NCBI GenBank assembly: GCA_003339415.1
Contig: PDHQ01000070.1
Location: 93,707 to 157,706, forward strand
Origin: Ophiocordyceps camponoti-saundersi (nom. inval.)
Taxonomy: Eukaryota; Ascomycota; Sordariomycetes; Hypocreales; Ophiocordycipitaceae
Length of the DNA stretch: 64,000 nt
Direction of reading: 5' to 3'
Both the position numbers and the translations under genes were made by a program. The notes under the pieces are model-generated. The model made no database searches and had not been told where the DNA came from. It saw only the letters and a program-made list of their open reading frames with translations. Shown one piece after another: positions 35,793-48,438 of the stretch (position 1 is its first letter; the number at the start of each line of letters is the position of its first letter).

Positions 35793-36551
35793 ATGTCAAA
35801 CCGTCGTCTCGTCGGTCTCTCGACCAAGATGTACTTTTCCCTCTCGCGGACGCGGAATTTCGCAACCCGTCTCGTCGAGCTGCTGCCACCAACGGACAAG
35901 GACATATCCCAAGTCGACATCTTCCTCATCCCCGACTTCATCTCTCTAGCCGAGACGGCGACCCTTCTCAAGTCCACACCAATCTGGACCGGCGCCCAGG
36001 ATTGCAGTTGGGATGACGAGGGCGCGCTAACAGGCGAGGTCAGCGCGGCGGTCCTGCGCGAGGCCGGCGCCCGGATCGTCATGGTAGGTCACGCCGAACG
36101 AAGGCGTCTCATGGCCGAGGATGACTCCATCGTCGCGCGCAAGGCCGCGGCCGTGAGCCGCAACGGCATGGTTCCCCTCATCTGCATCGGCGAGGTGACG
36201 GCCGGAGCGGACACGGCGGCGGCCGTCTCCGAGTGCCGACCGCAGATCGAGGCAGCGATCGGAGCCGTCTCGGCCGAGACAGACGTCGTGCTCGCCTACG
36301 AACCCGTCTGGGCGATCGGAGCGGATCGTCCGGCCGGCGATGATCACGTCCGGGCCGTCGTGGACGGGATCCGTCGCCTCGACTGCATCGCCCGTCGGAG
36401 ACAGGGATCCGTTCGCGTTGTTTACGGTGGTAGTGCCGGACCGGGGCTGTTTGGGCGCTTGAGCTGTAGCCTGGATGGTTTGTTCATCGGCCGCTTCGGT
36501 CACGATCCGGAGCAATTCGTCCGCACTATCCGAGAGGTGGCGGAGGCGTAA
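35793..36551 (+). CDS. TIM-like isomerase (probable erythrulose-1-phosphate isomerase)
   Basis: Triose-phosphate-isomerase fold, 252 residues, single exon. Catalytic residues are present: Lys in GLSTKMYF, His in MVGHAERRR, Glu in AYEPVWAIG, and the phosphate loop YGGSAGPG. The residue that is Asn in glycolytic TIM (GNWK) is Ser here, as in the EryH/LerI group that isomerises L-erythrulose-1-phosphate. GHSERR is GHAERR and YGGSV is YGGSA. These changes and the genomic setting argue against a housekeeping glycolytic enzyme. The start at 35793 is chosen because the frame upstream lacks the beta-1 strand pattern and is 5' leader. It lies 278 bp downstream of the RpiB-like gene on the same strand. 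Confidence 0.87.
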   Translation: MSNRRLVGLSTKMYFSLSRTRNFATRLVELLPPTDKDISQVDIFLIPDFISLAETATLLKSTPIWTGAQDCSWDDEGALTGEVSAAVLREAGARIVMVGHAERRRLMAEDDSIVARKAAAVSRNGMVPLICIGEVTAGADTAAAVSECRPQIEAAIGAVSAETDVVLAYEPVWAIGADRPAGDDHVRAVVDGIRRLDCIARRRQGSVRVVYGGSAGPGLFGRLSCSLDGLFIGRFGHDPEQFVRTIREVAEA

Positions 36552-37047
36552 GGGTCTGTCATGTGAGATGGAAAAAGGGGATCCATGACGTTTTGAGACG
36601 GAAGAAACGCCGGCTGTCATTGGTAGGTTGGCTAGGTATGATGGACTTGGGATGCATCCACCAAGGCGTCCACACACTTTATACCTGCCGACTACCACCA
36701 ATGTATGAGCGACTTTTTGCTGCCCTTTCCCCTCCCTCCTTACTCGAATCGGTAGCAGCTTCATATACCTGTTTATATGTGTACATCTATACTATGTGTA
36801 TATATGTATGCGTGTGTGTGTGTCTCTATAATTATGGAAGATCCCCCTCTCCCCTCCCAGATCACTCACTCACTAACATCATCACTCCTCTCTTCAGCCC
36901 CAACCCCCCCCCTTTGACTTGACAAGAATCCCCCTGCAATCAAGTACAGTTGCTTGCTCAACCCTCTTACATGTCCCATCATATCTGATGCCTCTCTCCA
37001 GATCTCCTCCTACCAAAATCGGTACATCTCCTTCCAGCATCAACACG
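36552..37047. other. Intergenic region before THI4
   Basis: About 0.5 kb with the TIM-like 3' end and the THI4 promoter. A GT-rich stretch lies at 36790-36822 and CT/C-rich tracts at 36845-36915. No gene. Confidence 0.5.
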
Positions 37048-37099
37048 ATGAATCAAACATCATCGGAGCCCTACCTTGCTGGTAGCATATCCTCTCCAG
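37048..37099 (+). other. uORF in THI4 leader (first exon)
   Basis: An ATG at 37048 opens 17 codons up to a GT donor at 37100. If spliced to the acceptor ending at 37330, the uORF gains four codons and stops at 37342-37344. That TGA overlaps the THI4 start codon (ATGA). If the intron is kept, the same frame stays open through the riboswitch to a TAG at 37300-37302. This is inferred from sequence; transcription of this leader is not shown. Confidence 0.5.
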
Positions 37100-38332
<1,233 letters not shown>

Positions 38333-38549
38333 CCATCTAAGCAAGAGTTTGACACAGGAGCGGACATCTCGACAATCACGTCGTTCGTTTTGCAGGCATC
38401 CAACTACGAAAACTGCCGCCGCGGTTTGTCGTCTTCAGGCGGGAAAGGGGGAGGAGAGGATTCCACACGCACGTATACGAGCACGACAGCTCTTTTTCTC
38501 TGTACATCTTCTTCTCCGTACGCCTGATACAATAGACCGGCTACCGTCT

Positions 38550-41500
38550 CTACTGCCCAAATTCATCTATCACGCTCTTGGCCCCCGTAAACTCGTGAGG
38601 CGTATCGACGCATACCTCGGGCATGTCCAAGTTGAACCCCTCCGGGCCGCCGACCTTGAGTGCCTCCGGAGTCCGCCAAAGAGGATGCGCCGGCAGAGCA
38701 ATGACGTTGACGCGGAGGCCATAACGTAGATCCTGAGAACCGATGGCCTCGCCGTCCTGACCTAATATGGAGATGAGGCTCGGGACGGTGCAGACAACGT
38801 TCCTCGACGATTCAGAACCCAAGGCATCGCAGAAGGCGGCGTAGAGATATTCGTTCTGGAAGGGGACGATCATGTGCTTGTCTGTCGGAACCTGTTGGCG
38901 GCTGGCGTTGATCGGCGACTCGCGCTCCTCTTCACTCAGGGGGCCGAGCAGGACGGCGCCCATGGTGTAGCCGCCGCCGATGTATCGGTGCACGTCTGTA
39001 ATCTTTCCCGAGAAGAGCAGTTTTCCAGCGCAGACGTCAAACTGCCGAGGGTAAGCAAGTGAAGTTTACACACCCAAGAAGGAGAGGAAAAAGGGGGTAA
39101 AGAGGCAAATCACTCACTATAGCATCCACGTAGCTCGTCTTGCTGCGTCGGGCCATATGAATGGCTCGACCCAGATACCAGGCCTGCGAAATGGTGTTGG
39201 GCACGCCATGGGCCTTGATCGCCGATCCCGGCAGCGAGTTGAGGCTGGATGCACAGGACAAGCCCAATTCGCAGGCAACGGTTCGAATGATGGTCTCAAG
39301 CCGATAGGGCGAGCTCGCTTCCTGCCTTTGACATCAGCCAGCTATAACTTCTCGAGACGAGAGGAAGAGATACGGACCAAAGCTACGAAGACGTTGCCGG
39401 CGGCATCGGTGATGGAGCAGGGCGTCAGGCTATAGCCATAGACGCTGAAGGTGACTGATGGGCGGAGAGGGTTCGGAGTCAATTGGGGAGAAACGGTCAG
39501 GCTTTCCGAAGAAAGACAGGACGAGAGAAGAGACTCACAGTGGTACAATGTCGGAAAGGCTCGTCCCATGGCATCTCCATCGACGACGGGCCGGTCGTAG
39601 TATACGCCACTGGGTAAGGTGCACATGCCGTTGCCGCCTCCGCTGTGATGTCGGCTCCGTCAGCGGTCAAAGGCTCTCAAACGAAGGACGCAAAAAAGAT
39701 ACACTAACATCTCGTCAAGAAACAGAGCGTCAAAGGAATCGAGGCCCTTGACGCGGTTTATGGCGTCGATGGCGGCGGCGAACTCGCTACCGCCCGGGAT
39801 CCGCTCGTTGATCACGCTCGGGCTGCCGTACCAGGCACCGAAACAGACGAGGTCGTCGTCGGCGAGTGACTGGGGCGAGATGACCCTCATCCTATCGCCG
39901 CCAGGCCCGCGCCGGCTGTGCAGACACTTGAGATACTCGTAGTAGGTAGGGCCTCCTCCTCCGGTGCCGAGGACGCCGCAGCCGGTGGCGATGAGCTCGA
40001 GGTCGACCTCGGATATGTACCAGACGCCGGCACGGACATCCGGCCGATAGGCGGCTAGGTCGATGCCGAGCGTCGGCTTGGTCGTCGGCCGCAGAGCGTC
40101 AGGGATGCTGACCTTTGGCGCGTCCTCGTCGTCGTCGTCGTCGTCATCATCATCTCCATCCCGGACGTGGTCATCGACAGCCTGGTTGGACCAGCTCGGT
40201 ATCGTACCGTCTCCCGGGATGGCGAGCTTACCGACGGCCCGGACTTGTATGCGGACCGTCTCCTGCGACATGTATTGCAGCGGTTGCTTGTGTATCTCAA
40301 CCACCTTGACGTCTTGCCGACAGGCGCCCTTTTCGACGGCCAGATCGACGGCACGACGACAGGCAGCGTCGATGATTTCCTTGACGTCCCTGCGGCCCAG
40401 CACCTCCAGGCTGTCGACCTCGCCCGAGACCTTGGCTATGGCGGCGCCGACGGCATTGGCCGCGGCCTGATGGACGGGCCTGATGCACTTTTCCACCCCG
40501 GCCAGATCGCCCTGGACGAGGAGGGCGCCGCCGCCGACCAGAAGGACATGGACCGGTGCGGAAGAGACCTTCATCCGGTCGATGACGGCCTCGAGCTGGC
40601 GCCGGATGTCGTCGCAGGCGAGCTTGATGACGGGCTGGGCCACGTCTCGCACCAGAGTGGCGTCGCCGAGGTCCGCCCTGCCGGCGGCCACTATTACATC
40701 CGTCGCCGTGAGCGTCGCCCCTCCGAATATCCGGGCCTCTTCATGGAGCCGATGGCCTACGGAAGTCGGGCCGACGGAGACATGGTGCGGGCCCGACCTT
40801 GATCCCTTCCCATCCTCCGCCTCAACCACCACCACCTTACTCCCGCCTCCGAGGCCGATGGACAGCACCTCGGGCATGGAATAGGCCGTCCGAACGCCGC
40901 CGATGTCGACGAAGCCAGGGGCTTGACGGGGGAAGCCCGAAGGCAGCAGGGCGCAGACGTCGGTGGTGGTGCCTCCGATGTCGACGACGAGCACCTGCGG
41001 TCCGCCACCGGACTGGGCTTCGGGTTCCGTTCGGTCGATTCCGGCCAGGAAAGCCGCGCCGGTCATGCTGTTGGTAGGGCCGCTGGCGAAGGTCTTGATG
41101 GGAAGTTCGGCGGCGACGTCGGCGTCGATGAGCGTCCCGTCGTTCTGCGACAGGAAGAGCGGACAGCGAAGACGAAGACGATCCATGGCCCGTCTGAAAC
41201 TCCTCTTCACCCGACGGGCGGTCCGTAAGATGGCCGCGTTGAGGATCGTAGCATTCTCCCTCTCCAAGAGACCGGTCGAGCCGATGCTACGAGAGCAGAC
41301 GACGCGAAGACCGGGGACTTGACGAAGGAGTAAATCACGACATCGCTCCTCGTGAAGGCCGTCGTGGTCCAGAGGCGAGAAGACGCCGACGAGGGCGACG
41401 GCTTCCACGCCCGCGGCCGCAATCTCCGCAGCCACGCGCCGGATCTGATCCGGATCGAGCTTCTGAATCTCTCGGCCGTCCATCTCGAGCCCTCCATCGA

Positions 41501-41876
41501 TGTAGTGGACGCCGCCGTCGAGGATACGTCGCAGACCGACGGGGAAGCCGGAGAAGGGCGGCAGCTGACGCGTGTAGGGCCCGCAGAGTCGGACGACGGC
41601 CACGCGGTCGAGACGTCGGGCATCGGCTTCGACCAGGGCGTTGATGAAGTGTGTCGTGCCGATGGTGACGCTGAGAACACGTTCTTGATCGACGGCCGAG
41701 GCTTCGACCACGGCCCGGATGGCCGCCTCGATGCCGCCGGTGATGTCGGTGGTGGTCGATGTCTTGTGTGAGGCTAGGACGCCTCGTTGACCTGGTTTGT
41801 CGAGGGCGTTGATGTCGAGGATGGCGGCGTCTGTGTTGGTGCCGCCGACATCGACGCCGATGCGATATAGTGACAT
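38550..41876 (-). CDS. Hydantoinase/oxoprolinase (HyuA)-DUF917 fusion protein
   Basis: Large cytosolic protein, 1014 residues. Exons are 41876-39709, 39642-39539, 39454-39378, 39321-39118 and 39041-38550. The N-terminal two thirds is an ATP-dependent hydantoinase/5-oxoprolinase A-type ATPase-fold domain: RIGVDVGGTNTDAAILD, TIGTTHFINALVE, LVVDIGGTTTDVCALLP and LVGGGALLVQGD. An acidic run of about ten Asp/Glu residues links it to a C-terminal DUF917 domain (ATGCGVLGTGGGG, SLADDDLVCFG, DEIGGGNGMC, AGKITDVHR-like end). DUF917 proteins are often neighbours of HyuA in bacteria; here they are one chain. Likely opens a hydantoin- or lactam-type ring with ATP, but the substrate is unknown. The NCS1 permease beginning about 2 kb away suggests a cyclic N-compound as substrate. 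Confidence 0.85.
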
Positions 41877-42390
41877 GTTGTTCTTTCTTTTTTTGTTTAT
41901 TACTCGAGACTTTATATCCGCTCTGAAAGGCTGCTTGAGCCGAGACAAGGCCTTGTTATACCGCAATCTATCATGACTTTTTTGTTTTTCACCTGTCTCT
42001 TCCTTCAGCTCCTGGAAAAGCCCCCCCCCCGTCTCCCCTCTTCCTATCTTCGGGTCATCCAAGCGCCGAATAAGCCGGGGAACTCAGCAACTCTCTCACC
42101 CGCTTAGATGCGGTCTTCGAGTCGAGACCCGAGCCTCATGAATGCTGCAAGATATGGGAAGGGGAAAAAAAAAATAGGAGACCCAACATTGTACGTTGCC
42201 ACAGTGAGAAATAAAACCAACCTTGTGCAGTGATGAGATATAACAGGGGTTGGCTGGCTCGTAGCATTCAGCAATATAGAAGGAGATCGACTGGCATGTT
42301 ATCCCCATTCGCCGCCTGCGGGGAACTGAAGCGAGAGAGATGTCGATGCTTCACTAGGAGAGTGGAGAGACAGAGTTAGTGGGTGTGAGT

Positions 42391-42394
<4 letters not shown>

Positions 42395-42434
<40 letters not shown>
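42395..42434. repeat. (GA)n microsatellite
   Basis: A perfect GA dinucleotide run of 40 bases. Confidence 0.95.
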
Positions 42435-42437
<3 letters not shown>

Positions 42438-42947
42438 GAAGATCAAAAAAGTTGGCCGACGGCAGGGCTGAGACGATGAATCAGACCATGTGGTATCACT
42501 CGTGATTGGCCGATCGGGAGCGGGAAGGGGGAGGATTTTATCGAGACAAGGTGATGATGATTCTCCTGGGAAGCGAGTACGGATAGGGCTGAGACGAGGA
42601 AAGGGTGAAGATTACGTTGGTCGATCACACATGGCATGTCTCATGCTATCCGCACGCTGGACTGTGTGTTTACACAGACAGGGACATGCTGTAGTATGTG
42701 CGTGTAGATGGAGAGGCACAGTGTATCACTCAACAAGCATGGTGATGCCATCTTGATCGTTGTCGACTGATGATTGGTATCTCAAGTTGTCATGCGTTTT
42801 TCTTTTAGCCGAAAGGCGTCATGAACTCCATATACATATATGTACTATGTATGTATGTATGTCTGTCTGTACATACATGCACAGTATATGGTATCATATC
42901 GTCAACAGCCGACAGACACCGTTCAAGTCAGACGTTTTCCTTGTTCG

Positions 42948-43029
<82 letters not shown>

Positions 43030-43031
43030 TA
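42948..43031. repeat. 16-bp TA-rich minisatellite
   Basis: An alternating TA tract interrupted by a G at 42963, 42979, 42995 and 43011, so the unit is 16 bp and highly regular. Confidence 0.9.
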
Positions 43032-43911
43032 GTATATTGTGCCACACTCAAATCATGCTTTAGAGAAGCAAGATCATGCCAAGAGCTGTTCGTCAGCCGA
43101 GTTCTGACAACGGCTTCAACTTACTCCAGCCCGGGCCAAGTCGACCCGGCCCGAGTTCCATTGGTTATGTTCGTGGTCGTGTTGTACATACGACTAATTA
43201 CCGTCAGCGGCTTTTGCAAAACAAGTTCCAGTCTCGTTGCAAGTTTTCCAAGATGGATACCGCATGAATACGCATATGTATGGAGATATCGAGCCCTTCA
43301 TATGTAGTATCTCTTTCCTTGTGCATTTCAGTCTTCGATCAAGGATAAAAGGCAGCAACGGCGGTTAACTGGATTCACACTCTGTGGCCATCCCTTCGTG
43401 CCCCGTTGTTTCCCTTCGAAACTTTGTTCTAGTCCTGTGTTCCTTTTAATAAACCTTTTTCCCCCCTTTGGAATTATCCTGTAAAGTTTCGCCATCCCTT
43501 GAGTCCTTTGACAATGGCCTTGCACACACATGCCCTACCTTGTATGTATGTATGTACACACAAACGAATGAGTTGTTATTATACATACATAGAACATACA
43601 TTTACTTACATATATTGTAGGGTGTATGTATGTACAACAATCATTGGCATGTTTGCACCTTGTATGCATGTATGTACATACATATCTCTCTACAAACAAT
43701 ACACACCGTTCTCTACCTCCCTACCTACAAACAAACAACCCGTCATTCATAGATGAACAACTGTTCCCCCTTCCCCCTTCCCCGCCTCTCTCTTCCCCTC
43801 TCGCCTTGCAGGGTCCAGCCATGTTGCCTCCTCGATCGATCCTGGAGACACCCTCGACTTTCGAATTCCACGCACGTCATAGCTCATTAGCGCCGCTCTG
43901 CTCAAACCGCC

Positions 43912-46275
43912 ATGACAGCCTCATCGTTGTTCCGTCGTTTCGAGCTCGAAGACGTTTCCTCCCTGACGGTGTGCTTCCCTCCTTCTACTTCTCTCTACTT
44001 CGCTCTCTCTAAACCCAAAACTCTTTAAACGACGTCTCTTCTAACGTCGGTGGAAGAACGACGATGTTCGTCCTTGTGATGTGAAGCGACGGACCTGGAA
44101 CCTGCTCGCTTTTCACAACTACTGTAAGTTCCCGTTGTCTGAAAAGATGACGACCCTGACGGGAGTTTCCCCCCCTCCCCCGTCTTCTTCATGTATGTAT
44201 GTATGTGTGCATGGGCCAGTTGGAAACTAAAGAAAAGATGCTTCTTTGTAGGGCTGCTTATCAACTGCACCATCGCCACCTTCTTCGCCGGCAGCAGCCT
44301 CATCTCGTTCGGCTTGACATGGTGGCAAGCCATCATCTGTACGACACGGGTGTCTTGTCGATAGAATAAGGTCGGCCAGCTAAGTCTCGGGACGTGCAGG
44401 CATTGTCATCGGCAATCTTCTCGTCACCGTGGCCATCCTGGTTAGCTCGGTGCAGGGAACGCATTACCATAGTAGGAAACCCCCCCAACTCTCCCCCATC
44501 GTCTATGAAGCCTAGTCATGAATGCTGACGGAAGATGTATCAAGTCGGATTCCCCGTCTACAGTCGCGCTGTATGGGGTATTTGGGGCTCGCAGTTCACC
44601 ATATGGAATCGCATCTTCCTATCCTTTGGTAAGGTTTTCCCTGCAGCCGGTGAGAAGGCCTGAGCTCGAGCTGATAACGGGCGTGTCTTTATATACATAC
44701 AGTGTGGTAAGTCTGACATGTGACGGCGAACTTGACGAGCCGGTTTTCTTCCTCTTTCATAAATCCCCCCTCCTCTATTCTTAACTCACACCACACACAA
44801 ACGTACATACATACATGTACATACATACACATTGACATATACCCAAGAGTCAAAATGCTGAGTCGAGGCACAGGTACGGCTTCCAGGCCTGGGTCGGTGG
44901 ACAATGCGTCTACCTGATGATCCTCTCGTGGGATCCGCAGTACGAGTCGCGCATCCCCAACGGCATCCCGGCCGAGACGGGCATGACGACGGCCCGTTTC
45001 GTCTGCTACGTCATCTTCTCCGTCATCAGCCTGCCATTCATCTGGCTACGACCTCACAGGCTGCAGGGCTTCTTCAACGTCACCAGCGCCGTCACCTTCA
45101 TCTTCTTCTTCGCCCTGCTGGTATGGGCCCTGGCAACCATGGGCCCGGCCGGCTTCGGCGACACCATCCACTCTTCTGAGCCCGGCTCGATGCCGGACGG
45201 CACGCGGGTGCCTAAGAAACTGGGTTGGCGCATGGTATACGCCGTCATGGCCACCATGGGCTCCATCGCCGCCGGCGTCCTTAACCAGAGCGACTTTGCC
45301 CGTCTCGCTCGCCGGCCGCGAGACGCCGTCATAGGCCAGGCCCTCGCCTATCCCGTCTACGCCATCTACACCTCGGTACTGGGGATCTTGGTCGTGGCCG
45401 CGACGCAGCGACGGTTCGACGGCGAGGCCATCTGGAGTCTTCCCACCCTGTTCGAGCGTCTGCTGGAACGCGATCCCGGACCGGATACCAGGGCTGCCGT
45501 CTTCTTCTCCGGCCTCGCCCTCGTGACTTCGCAGCTCGGGAGCAGCATCCCCGGCAACGCCATGGCCGGCGGCATAGACCTGGCTTCCGTCTTCCCGCGT
45601 TACCTCAACATCCGTCGCGGAGCCTACTTGACGGCCCTGCTCAGTCCCATCTTCAACCCCTGGCGGCTCGTCACCACCGCCACCATCTTCCTCGGCGTTC
45701 TCAGCTGTTACGGCATCTTCCTGGCGCCCATGACCGGCATCATGACGGCCTTTTACTTTTTCGTCTGCCGAGGGAAGCTCAAGGTGGAGGATCTCTACCG
45801 CTCGGAACACGACGGTATATACTGGTACTGGTGCGGTGTGAATTGGCGTGCCCCCATTGCCGTGAGTACACACATACATACACGCTCTACACGCTCTTGA
45901 TCTTCTCTTATCTGCCTTTTCTTGCTGAGAAAGAAACTGACGACTTGCACTCATCAGTGGATCATCGGCGTCGCCCCCTGCCTGCCCGGCATCGTAGCTT
46001 ATCTGACCGGGGACCAGAGTCTGCCCGAGTCTGCCATGGAGTTGTTCTCTCTCAACTACGTATACGGCTACCTGGTGAGCGGCTTCGTCTTCGCCGCGCT
46101 GCACTGGCTGTTCCCGGCCCGGCCCGTCGACGATTTCGTCCGACAGCCGGAGACGGCAAGTCAGCTCCAGAAGCACTATCGTAGTCTTTGGGACGAGATG
46201 TCTTCCGAGCCAAGCAACGCCAGCGGCATACCGTCCTTTCAGGTCAAAGAACCGCCGTCGCACGGGTCCAAGTGA
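43912..46275 (+). CDS. NCS1-family nucleobase/allantoin/hydantoin permease
   Basis: Plasma-membrane proton or sodium symporter of the NCS1 family, 558 residues in eight exons: 43912-43968, 44057-44123, 44252-44338, 44400-44471, 44545-44628, 44703-44706, 44874-45861 and 45958-46275. The sum is exactly 559 codons. N-terminal hallmarks include RRTWNLLAFHNYWL, SLISFGLTWWQAI, HYHIGFPVYSRAVWG and FVWYGFQAWVGGQ. The remaining membrane segments follow (NVTSAVTFIFFFALLVWAL, LNQSDFARLARRPRDAV and others). The sixth exon is only four nucleotides (TGTG). The resemblance is to fungal Fur-type permeases for uracil, uridine, allantoin and the like. The neighbouring HyuA-DUF917 gene makes a hydantoin-like ring substrate plausible. 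The first-exon start is the weakest point of the model. Confidence 0.88.
44703..44706 (+). other. 4-nt micro-exon of the NCS1 permease gene
   Basis: The preceding exon ends in phase 1 at 44628 (TTT G) and the next begins at 44874 (G TAC GGC). Only insertion of TGTG, flanked by ACAG and GTAAGT, gives the conserved FVWYGFQAW sequence in frame. Skipping it shifts the frame. Flanking introns are 74 and 167 nt, the first with a CTGAT branch-like site. Confidence 0.8.
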
Positions 46276-46370
46276 GATTGGCGAGCCGACATGCCTGTAG
46301 TACAGTATTTAGGGAGGTGTGTGCGGTACAAAATGGATAGGTAGGTAGCCGGGAGGGAGAAGAGGCTGGT

Positions 46371-46404
<34 letters not shown>

Positions 46405-46459
46405 CGGGCGGCCCGGCGCGCTCCCTCCCCCCCGCCCGGCGCACAGAACCAACCACAAC

Positions 46460-46469
46460 NNNNNNNNNN
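46460..46469. other. Assembly gap (10 N)
   Basis: Ten Ns flanked on both sides by GC homopolymer-rich sequence. Confidence 0.99.
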
Positions 46470-46603
46470 CTTGACTGCCTACTACCCACCTACCTCAAAG
46501 ACCTTTCTTCGTCTCTTTGGGGTAGAGGGAGGGGGGGGGGTAAAAGAGGGAAGAGAGGTGAGGTTCCTGGGAGGGAGAGAGAGGAGGGGGGGGGGGGGGG
46601 GGG
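46470..46603. repeat. Copy of sedolisin 5' flank next to gap
   Basis: From the first base after the gap, the sequence matches 59910-60050 base for base up to about 46586. The only difference is one G in a homopolymer; both copies then run into long G tracts. It lacks the start codon and coding part of the peptidase gene. May be a misassembly rather than a real repeat. Confidence 0.9.
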
Positions 46604-46623
46604 GAGGAAGGGGGGGGGGGGGA

Positions 46624-46692
<69 letters not shown>

Positions 46693-47244
46693 AGAGGGGG
46701 AGAACGGCCTCGAACGTGCTCCTCTTTCTACCGTCTGGGGCTTCTACAACAACAACAACATGACATGTTCTATTCAAGGTTTGCTACTCAGCGGAGTGGG
46801 CGGGTGCTCTGCATTACTCCTTGCATACGAAATAGTATGTATCTATATCTTTACAGTTTGTGGTTTACCTCGACCTATGTATGTGTGTATACCTAGCATC
46901 TCGGTCTCTTCCTGAAGTCTCAAAAAGTCTCCTTTACACAAGTCATAACTGAGGCATTCTGTCCTTCTTCTCATCCTTCTCTGCCTGTGCTTCTCTACAA
47001 ACATATGTACCTGTGTAGCCTGAACCGTTATATGTACATACATACTATTTTCCTCCTTCTCGAGGGACTTTGATAGCAGACGGATCCGGTGGAATCCAAC
47101 ATCCCCACTCGTAACAAATGTAACCGATAGAACGATCAAGGTAAACTCATTACCCTATTTCAGTATCAATGCGGACATGAAGGAAGGGTTGTTCTTTTCA
47201 GCTCGCTGTTCTTTACCTGTCCCAATACTAATAGGATGAATACC

Positions 47245-47277
<33 letters not shown>

Positions 47278-48438
47278 CTCGCCTCTTGTTTTATACGATG
47301 AATGGGAAACTCCAATGTATCCAGACACAGAACTCATATCCTTGCGTGCCACCCTCACTCCACATCGTGCACGCACATCAGAGTTGCTGCAGAGTGTTAT
47401 TCGTCGACAAAGAGAAAACTCAGCAGCAGCAAGGGTAACTCGTACGAGTCTTGGCACGTTTAAAATAGATTCCCCTCCCTCCCTCCCTCCCTCCTGTTGG
47501 CCACCGTCGCACCGGATCCTAATGCGTATGAAGATGAATACTACAACGGACAGCATCAGAAAGCCATCCATTACACACGACCCATACCCAAGGAATACTA
47601 CTCCACCCGCTTCCCTCCCTTTCAGCAAGCATCTCGCCCTCACAGGGAAGCCGGGTACCCACACGAGCAAAGAGTTGAAAGGAGGAGAAGCGGCTATTAC
47701 TGAGAAGAGAGGGCGGATGCCGTGTCTACCTACCACTACTACTTACCATGTAATTGTATGTATGCATGTACATGTATGTATATATATATGTATGTATGGA
47801 GAAAATGGAGAGCAAAGAGACAAGGTGTGGGAAGCATGACGATAAAAAGCAAAGAGGAAAAGGAACATGAATAGATGCCGTCAAAAAGTGCCATGAAGCG
47901 GAGAGTAGAGAAAAAGCACGTAAGAAAGCTCACAGAAATAACAAAGCAGTAAGGGATCGTGAGCAGAATCAACGGCCATTATCAAAAGGAAGAGGCCATA
48001 TCAGAACATGCCACATACAATACCATCGGACCGCCGTCCTCTTGCTAGGCGCCTTCGGTCAACTTCTTCTTGAAAGTCGCCCCTCTCTCTCTCTCTCTCC
48101 TCCCAGCTTCTCCTCTCTTCCCCTCTCTTCACCCCCTCCCTGTGAGCAATTATCCCTAATCTTGACTTGACCGATCACACGTTTGCCGCTCTTCTACCGT
48201 ATCCTTGTTTTTTTTTTGCCCGCCGACCGCCATCGCATCGCATCGCATCGTACCACAGCTCTGTGGTCACCCCCTTTCCCTCCTCCTCTCTCTCTCTCTG
48301 TCTCTCTCTTCCTGTCTCTATCTGTCTTTCTCTCTCACCCCCCTCCCCCCCCATTGCCATACCCCCTTCCACCACCCCCTCCTTTTCCACACCCTCCCCC
48401 CTCCCCTTTTTTGCCCCGGGGCCGGTGCCCGGGGGAGC

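Larger units (their letters stand above)
41877..43911. promoter_or_regulatory. Divergent intergenic region, HyuA-DUF917 / NCS1 permease
   Basis: Two kb between head-to-head genes, no coding gene recognised. It contains a GA microsatellite (42395-42434), one TACGGATA (42578), a TA satellite (42948-43031) and scattered GTATGTATG/CATACATA runs (42845-42880, 43540-43685). A joint promoter function is plausible. Confidence 0.5.
46276..48438. other. Intergenic region with assembly gap
   Basis: Between the permease and the Zn2Cys6 gene. It contains G runs (46371-46404 and about 46587-46691), ten Ns and a copy of the sedolisin 5' flank. Further right are TATG repeats (47244-47274), a GCATC pentamer tandem (about 48231-48250) and CT-rich leader DNA (48270-48420). 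No gene recognised. Confidence 0.6.

Noticed and set aside
42948..43031. TA-rich array considered as a CRISPR-like or origin repeat
   Set aside because: Units are contiguous 16-bp microsatellite without unique spacers; a fungal CRISPR array is not expected.
45046..46263. 405-codon minus-strand frame opposite the permease
   Set aside because: Antisense shadow of the last two permease exons; the sense strand has clear NCS1 motifs and correct splicing.
46490..46777. Poly-Pro/poly-Gly frames around the gap
   Set aside because: Purely the translation of G/C homopolymers, likely sequencing artefact.
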